DNA from: Hyaloperonospora brassicae | Taxonomy: Eukaryota > Oomycota > Peronosporomycetes > Peronosporales > Peronosporaceae | Assembly (NCBI GenBank): GCA_947650285.1 | Contig: CANTFL010000518.1 | Span: 1-64,000 of the forward strand | DNA length: 64,000 nt | Reading direction: 5' to 3' | Shown here: piece after piece, positions 60,229 through 64,000 of the stretch | How positions within the stretch are numbered: position 1 is the first letter of the stretch | How the letters are laid out: every line of letters begins with the position of its first letter | Notes under the pieces: model-generated | Seen by the model: the letters and a program-made list of their open reading frames with translations, nothing else | Database searches by the model: none | Told to the model about the DNA's origin: nothing | Made by a program: the position numbers and the translations under genes

Positions 60229-61206
60229 GTGCGCACGAAGCGCACTGCCAGACAAAACACAGAGTCAGCAGAGAACTTCCAGCTTACTCGAGAAGCGGTA
60301 GTCCGTTTCGTTCAGGACTCCATCGCAAATGCGGTGGACCGTCAGAAACGGAACGCAGACAAGAATGGAAGAGCAAATGTTCTTTCATTTAAGGTTAATG
60401 ACCTAGTACTACTGTCAATGGTAAACCTACCTGGACATGCAGTCACTAGTGTCGGCAGTAGTAAACTACTGCCGAAATACATTGGGCCATTTCGAGTGTT
60501 GCATCGCAAGGGCAATGCATACACACTCGAATTGCCACGTAGGATGCGCACGCATCCTACGTTTTACGTGGGGAGGCTTAGGTCGTACTGTCAGTACGAG
60601 CCTTCTTCTTCCGATGAAGATAGCCCCCACGTTCAAGAACATCCATCAAGTTCTTGCGTTCGCGCTCCAGACGATCCGTCTGGTCGCGCAGATATGATAC
60701 CTCGGTATTCAACCGAGTTATCTCTCCGCGAGCTGTCGCCAGCTCGCCGAAAAGGGAGCGGACATCCCGCTCGACCTGAAGCTGCGCCGTGGCATGATCG
60801 GCGCGATCCCTCGCCCGATCAGCCTCGTGACCCTTGCGGTTCTGCCGCGAGGTGTCGGTCAAAGCGTAGCGTCGGTCGCGCTCGTGCTTCAAGTCATCGC
60901 GCAATTCATCGATTGCGCGATCCATCTCGTAAGGGTCGAGATGGTGAACAGAATCATCTGGAGGAGGTGTTTCCTCCTCCACCACAATCTTTGGTGGATG
61001 CTCACGGTGATCAACGCTTTCTAGTGAAGCGTATCTTGAATCACCGTGACGATTCAGGATCAAGGACGAGCTACCTCGTCCAGTGGCGGGGGTATCCACC
61101 CTCTTGGAACAGCTGGGAGCCCCGCTCTCAGCTGTTGATGGATGTTGAAGGTCTCGTCCGCCAGTATGACGAGACCCATCCGATGAGTCCTGTGGCCCAT
61201 CGGTAA
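60229..61206 (+). CDS. Element C Pol C-terminus: GPY/F-like domain and chromodomain
   Basis: 325 open codons. Residues about 20-45 are [21 protein letters not shown]. The GPY/F-like domain is [21 protein letters not shown] with [21 protein letters not shown] Ser/Arg/Pro-rich linker of about 130 residues follows, then the chromodomain from 61018 ([40 protein letters not shown]). It ends 61204-61206. The acidic stretch before it (DIDEEYHLNNSDNAIIDSDD) is in the same frame but cut by a TAA. The linker lies opposite the coiled-coil part of the antisense ORF. Chromodomain retention defines the chromovirus clade. Confidence 0.88.
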   Translation: MRTKRTARQNTESAENFQLTREAVVRFVQDSIANAVDRQKRNADKNGRANVLSFKVNDLVLLSMVNLPGHAVTSVGSSKLLPKYIGPFRVLHRKGNAYTLELPRRMRTHPTFYVGRLRSYCQYEPSSSDEDSPHVQEHPSSSCVRAPDDPSGRADMIPRYSTELSLRELSPARRKGSGHPARPEAAPWHDRRDPSPDQPRDPCGSAARCRSKRSVGRARASSHRAIHRLRDPSRKGRDGEQNHLEEVFPPPPQSLVDAHGDQRFLVKRILNHRDDSGSRTSYLVQWRGYPPSWNSWEPRSQLLMDVEGLVRQYDETHPMSPVAHR

Positions 61207-62185
61207 ACATGCGCCCTAGGCGCTTGTAGACGGATTGCAAGTTCGCAATCGCGTCACGCATCTCAGCCGAGATGTGTGCCCTTCCCCAGGGCGAATCTAG
61301 GGAATACACATCCCTATGTGCACGCTGCGAGTTGTCAACACAACTCGCACAAGGGTCTCCCCATGTGAGGCAAGGAATGCCTGCCTCACTAGATAAACAA
61401 TGCAACCGGTACCTAGCACCGGTTGGCGTTCGGCTTTCGAACCTGAGGCGTGTTGCCTCAAGTTTCTTGAGCCACCCTTCTCGTCCAAACTTCTTTACGT
61501 TTTAGACGAACGCGTTCCACGCAGCCAAAAGCGAGGCCTTGTCACGCTTTTGGTTGCTGTTGTACCATCGATGTCTAAGGAAGACATCGAGATAAAAGTC
61601 TTCCTCAGCGCGAAAGTTCTTCGCGCTGGAACTTAAGCCGTGAAGCTCGGTTGCATCGAATAAGGGTATTCGATGGTGTTGGCCTGTCTCGTGAGACAGG
61701 CTATTGGTGAGCCGTTCGGGCAAACGCCACGGCTTCGACTCATCACGCTTCACAGTGGTACCCTTGTCGGTACCACGGCTCCCAGATTGACGACGGCTCG
61801 CGCCAACGTCATCACGCTCGTGCGAAGACGCACGAGCATAGGGTGGTGAGGAATAGAATTCCTCACCACCCTGATCATCATCTTCACTGCCGAACAGACT
61901 GTGATGCAAATCACGAGTCCGTTCGTTCGGCAGTGGTCTTGGCAAATACTGAGGCGTCGCCGGTGAGCCAGACGCCTCTGGAGCATTGCCCGAGTCAGAC
62001 ACGTCTGACTCGCCAGAGTAGATGACCTCCACGTCGAGGTCATCATGCGCACGCGGTGAGGTGCCGCGTGCACCTGCAGCACCTGTTGCTGCAGGCAAAG
62101 AAGGAGCAGCAGAGGACGAATCGTCTGCCGCAGAGGCTGGCACAGCACCGGGATGTGTGGGTCTTGAGTCACCTCGCATAGACAT
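60578..62185 (-). pseudogene. Element C antisense ORF, about 535 codons with one internal stop
   Basis: Starts MSMRGDSRPTHPG on the minus strand. An Ala/Ser/Asp-rich acidic N-terminus (DDLDVEVIYSGESDVSDSG) leads to a conserved block IPLFDATELHGLSSSAKNF, LDVFLRHRWYNSN, LLAAWNAF. A single TAA (61504-61502) comes next, then in the same frame [40 protein letters not shown] and a charged coiled coil ([41 protein letters not shown]), ending [14 protein letters not shown] at 60578. Similar proteins are encoded in the same place in A and B. No known family is recognised. Transcription would have to start in or near the 3' LTR on the antisense strand. Confidence 0.62.
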
Positions 62186-62303
62186 GTTAACTATGCGAGG
62201 TCAAGCGGTAAGTGAATGGAACGGACCCAACAAGTGCTCCCTGTCCCAATGGTGGCCAACGGGTGGCCGCCATATTTTCGATAGTCACACAGTGACTATC
62301 AGT

Positions 62304-62316
62304 TAAGGGGGGGTGA
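62304..62316 (+). promoter_or_regulatory. Element C polypurine tract
   Basis: AAGGGGGGGTGA directly before TGTAACGGGG of the 3' LTR. The preceding bases form a hairpin (GATAGTCAC/GTGACTATC near 62280-62300). Confidence 0.8.
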
Positions 62317-62706
62317 TGTAACGGGGCAGCCCGTTACATGGAATTGTCACTTTAACGAAAGTGACAATAAAGAATATGAAGTTGAATATTCTTTAAACAA
62401 AATCACTAAAGTGGTGATATTGAAGGGTCGACCAAAGAGTCTGTTCATTGGTTGATATCTTGATGATATCAATCCACCAATCGCCGCAAGACGCGCGCAA
62501 TGAGTGGTGACGAGACGTCGCCATACACTCAGTTATATTAGCATAATTAAGTTAAGTCAAACAGAGAGACAGTAGTTTAAAGACTTAATTTTACTAATAT
62601 AACGGTTCTGCTTTTACCTTACCTACGCTTCCTCGCTTGCCTTGTGTACGTCTGTCGGGGCACCGATACCCTTGCGTTAAGTTCACGCAAGGGCGTGCCC
62701 TTTACA
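62317..62706 (+). repeat. Element C 3' LTR (family Z)
   Basis: 390 bp ending CCCTTTACA. Serial hairpins: TGTAACGGG 62317-62325 with CCCGTTACA 62330-62338; ATTGTCACTTT 62343-62353 with its complement 62358-62368; AAAGAATAT 62369-62377 with 62386-62394; TTGATATC 62452-62459 with 62465-62472; CCCTTGCGT 62669-62677 with 62685-62693. Confidence 0.95.
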
Positions 62707-63505
62707 ATAGAGAGATATCAAGCAGATTAAGTGACAACGTATTCAGCTTTTCCCGCACCATAAAATGTGAAGTCCTTTTCATCATTTTAGGCGGGCGGGT
62801 GTGCCCGTAGCAAATATGGGATGCGCCCCTAGCAAAAGTGGGGTGTGCCCCTAGTCGTGGCCTTCTCCTTAACGTGTGAAGGGTCATCATGATAAACACC
62901 ATGCGATACATCACATCGAAATTACCCATCAGGTTCCACTAATGGCGTAGGTCTATTCAATGAATTCAGGGTATGTAACGAGGTTACACGTCGACTGGTA
63001 GTCGACAATAGGTGTGGTGCACACAAGGGATGGGATTCCTCTTAAAGTTATATTCGAACACAAGTATCAGTTATTGAAGACTGATGTCTGTCAACAATTG
63101 ATTACGAGATCTTTTGAGAGGTTTATTTAGTACATTAGCGAGTAGGTTGATTTATTTGTTATAAGGTGTTCTTTTCGGTTAAAAGAAGAAATAAAATCCA
63201 GTTCCCATTTTAATCCGAAAGACACGTGCCTCTCTGAGGTGTCTTGCGATCGTGAAGGAGGTAGCAACGCCTTGTTAAGGCATCTACTCCTTGTGCACTC
63301 TGTGCGTTTGATTCTTTGAATCGTTTGGTCCCCCTGGAACAGGGACCGTAAGCTCTCTGAGCTTGTTGACTCGTTGAGCCGGGTTCTTTGAACCACCTTT
63401 TAGCTCTCTGAGCTGTTGACTCTTTGAGTCGGGTTCGTAGAACCAAAGTTGCTCAATGAGCGTTATGTCTTCCTCTGGCTTAAGGAGCTGTGTAGCTCCT
63501 ATACA
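62707..63505 (+). repeat. Segmental duplication, copy 2 (right part)
   Basis: Resumes after element C with the second ATAGA and follows 41074-41873 to the end of the W LTR. It contains the third copy of the GC-rich short repeat (62766-62862). The W insertion is shared by both copies, so it predates the duplication. Confidence 0.9.
62974..63505 (+). repeat. Element D 5' LTR (family W)
   Basis: 532 bp, TGTAACGAGGTTACA...GCTCCTATACA. About 2% different from the solo LTR at 41341-41873. The final bases CTATACA differ from CGCTACA in the solo copy. Confidence 0.9.
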
Positions 63506-63507
63506 CT

Positions 63508-63524
63508 TGGTAGCACTTGTAGTC
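63508..63524 (+). promoter_or_regulatory. Element D primer-binding site
   Basis: TGGTAGCACTTGTAGTC, two bases after the LTR end, one base shorter in the middle than the A and B site. Confidence 0.75.
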
Positions 63525-63563
63525 AATCTGCGCCTGAATCGTTACGACTGATCGTCTTTTAGG

Positions 63564-64000
63564 ATGGATCAATCCACAACCCTATCTGAGGCCCAAAAGG
63601 TCGCGCTTAATAGGCTGACCGCGGCCGTAGGCCCAGAATATGCTAAGTTTCTAGCTGCACAAGGTCTCGATGTGCTCAATGCACGAGTCGAGACCTACAT
63701 GCAGTAGGAAACTGCTCTTTTGGGACAGGTTGAAAAGCGAGTAGCGTTGGTTATACCAACACGCTACGTGGCAATGCCACCAGGAAAGGCTAAGCCTCGT
63801 CCCCTTCGAATGGACGTTAAACATTACTCCGGGAAGGAGGGGGAACCTTGATTCCCTGGATCCGTTAGATTGAGATGGCCATGAGCTCTGGTCTTATCTC
63901 ACTGGAGTTCCAGCGGGCCTTGCTTGCTATCTCCAAGCTCGATGGAAGAGCTGTAGAGTGATCTCTGACGTGTGGCACGTCGGTCGACTTGGCATTTTTA
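63564..64000 (+). pseudogene. gag: Element D gag, 5' part
   Basis: MDQSTTLSEAQKVALNRL opens at 63564 and meets a TAG at 63705-63707. The same frame continues ETALLGQVEKRVALVIPTRY and KPRPLRMDVKHYSGKEGE to a shift near 63848. Then a new frame reads IEMAMSSGLISLEFQRALLA and SKLDGRAVE-stop-SLTCGTSVDLAF to the edge. The YSGKEGE...IEMAM...GRAxEW...SVD pattern is that of gypsy Gag capsid regions; the Trp after E is a TGA here. It is a different gag lineage from A, B and C. Confidence 0.75.

Larger units (their letters stand above)
54722..62706 (+). mobile_element. Chromovirus-type Ty3/gypsy element C (complete, inactive)
   Basis: 7985 bp with two 390-bp Z LTRs, PBS, all genes and a polypurine tract, flanked by the perfect target duplication ATAGA (54717-54721, 62707-62711). 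The uninserted site is preserved at 41074-41078. The LTRs differ at about 30 of 390 positions by my count. Stops and frameshifts occur in gag and pol; the last 325 codons of pol are open. Confidence 0.95.
62974..64000 (+). mobile_element. Ty3/gypsy element D, 5' part only (runs off the window)
   Basis: 5' LTR of family W (62974-63505), left target half GGGTA (62969-62973), PBS and the beginning of gag. Copy 1 of the duplication holds only a solo W LTR at this site. The rest of the element lies beyond the window. Confidence 0.88.

Overview
The window looks like repeat-dominated nuclear DNA of a filamentous eukaryote, most likely an oomycete of the Phytophthora/downy-mildew group. The support is indirect. 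The degenerate gypsy and copia integrase and RNase H relics resemble those I know from Phytophthora-type genomes, there is a small cysteine-rich secreted protein gene, and there are no bacterial-style operons. No housekeeping gene is visible.

The left half (1-31,560) is AT-rich decayed DNA. It holds a solo gypsy LTR with a near-perfect target duplication (591-1063), two gypsy integrase relics (7310-8275, 23575-23895), two copia relics (13311-14514, 18390-18760), a solo and a degenerate LTR of a second family (14515-14907, 17915-18115), four copies of an unclassified dispersed repeat (R), and one plausible host gene: a 63-residue secreted six-cysteine protein at 16688-16879. Long stretches show nothing recognisable.

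The right half (31,561-64,000) is a stack of chromovirus-type Ty3/gypsy elements: A (31561-39829, +), B (42782-51132, -), C (54722-62706, +) and the start of D (62974 to beyond the edge). Each full copy has LTRs, a PBS, Gag with a CCHC knuckle, aspartic protease, RT-RNase H, D,D35E integrase, a GPY/F-like domain and a C-terminal chromodomain. All are broken by stops or frameshifts. Behind and partly under the chromodomain end lies a long antisense ORF, conserved at protein level in A, B and C.

Three histories can be read here. (1) A and B are reciprocal chimeras: A has an X-type 5' LTR and a Y-type 3' LTR, B the opposite. The 5-bp flank left of A (CTCGC) reappears inverted at the inner end of B, as expected if recombination between two opposed elements inverted the DNA between them. 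(2) A segment at 39830-41873 recurs at 53473-63505, where element C has inserted with duplicated ATAGA; copy 1 preserves the empty site. The same W-family LTR is solo in copy 1 and the 5' LTR of element D in copy 2. (3) A, B and C are mosaics: A and B share Gag and 3'-end sequence, B and C share pol sequence and its inactivating lesions.

The most unusual signal is structural. LTRs and coding regions of these elements are packed with short near-perfect inverted repeats (8-12 bp arms, short loops), almost back to back, far above chance expectation.
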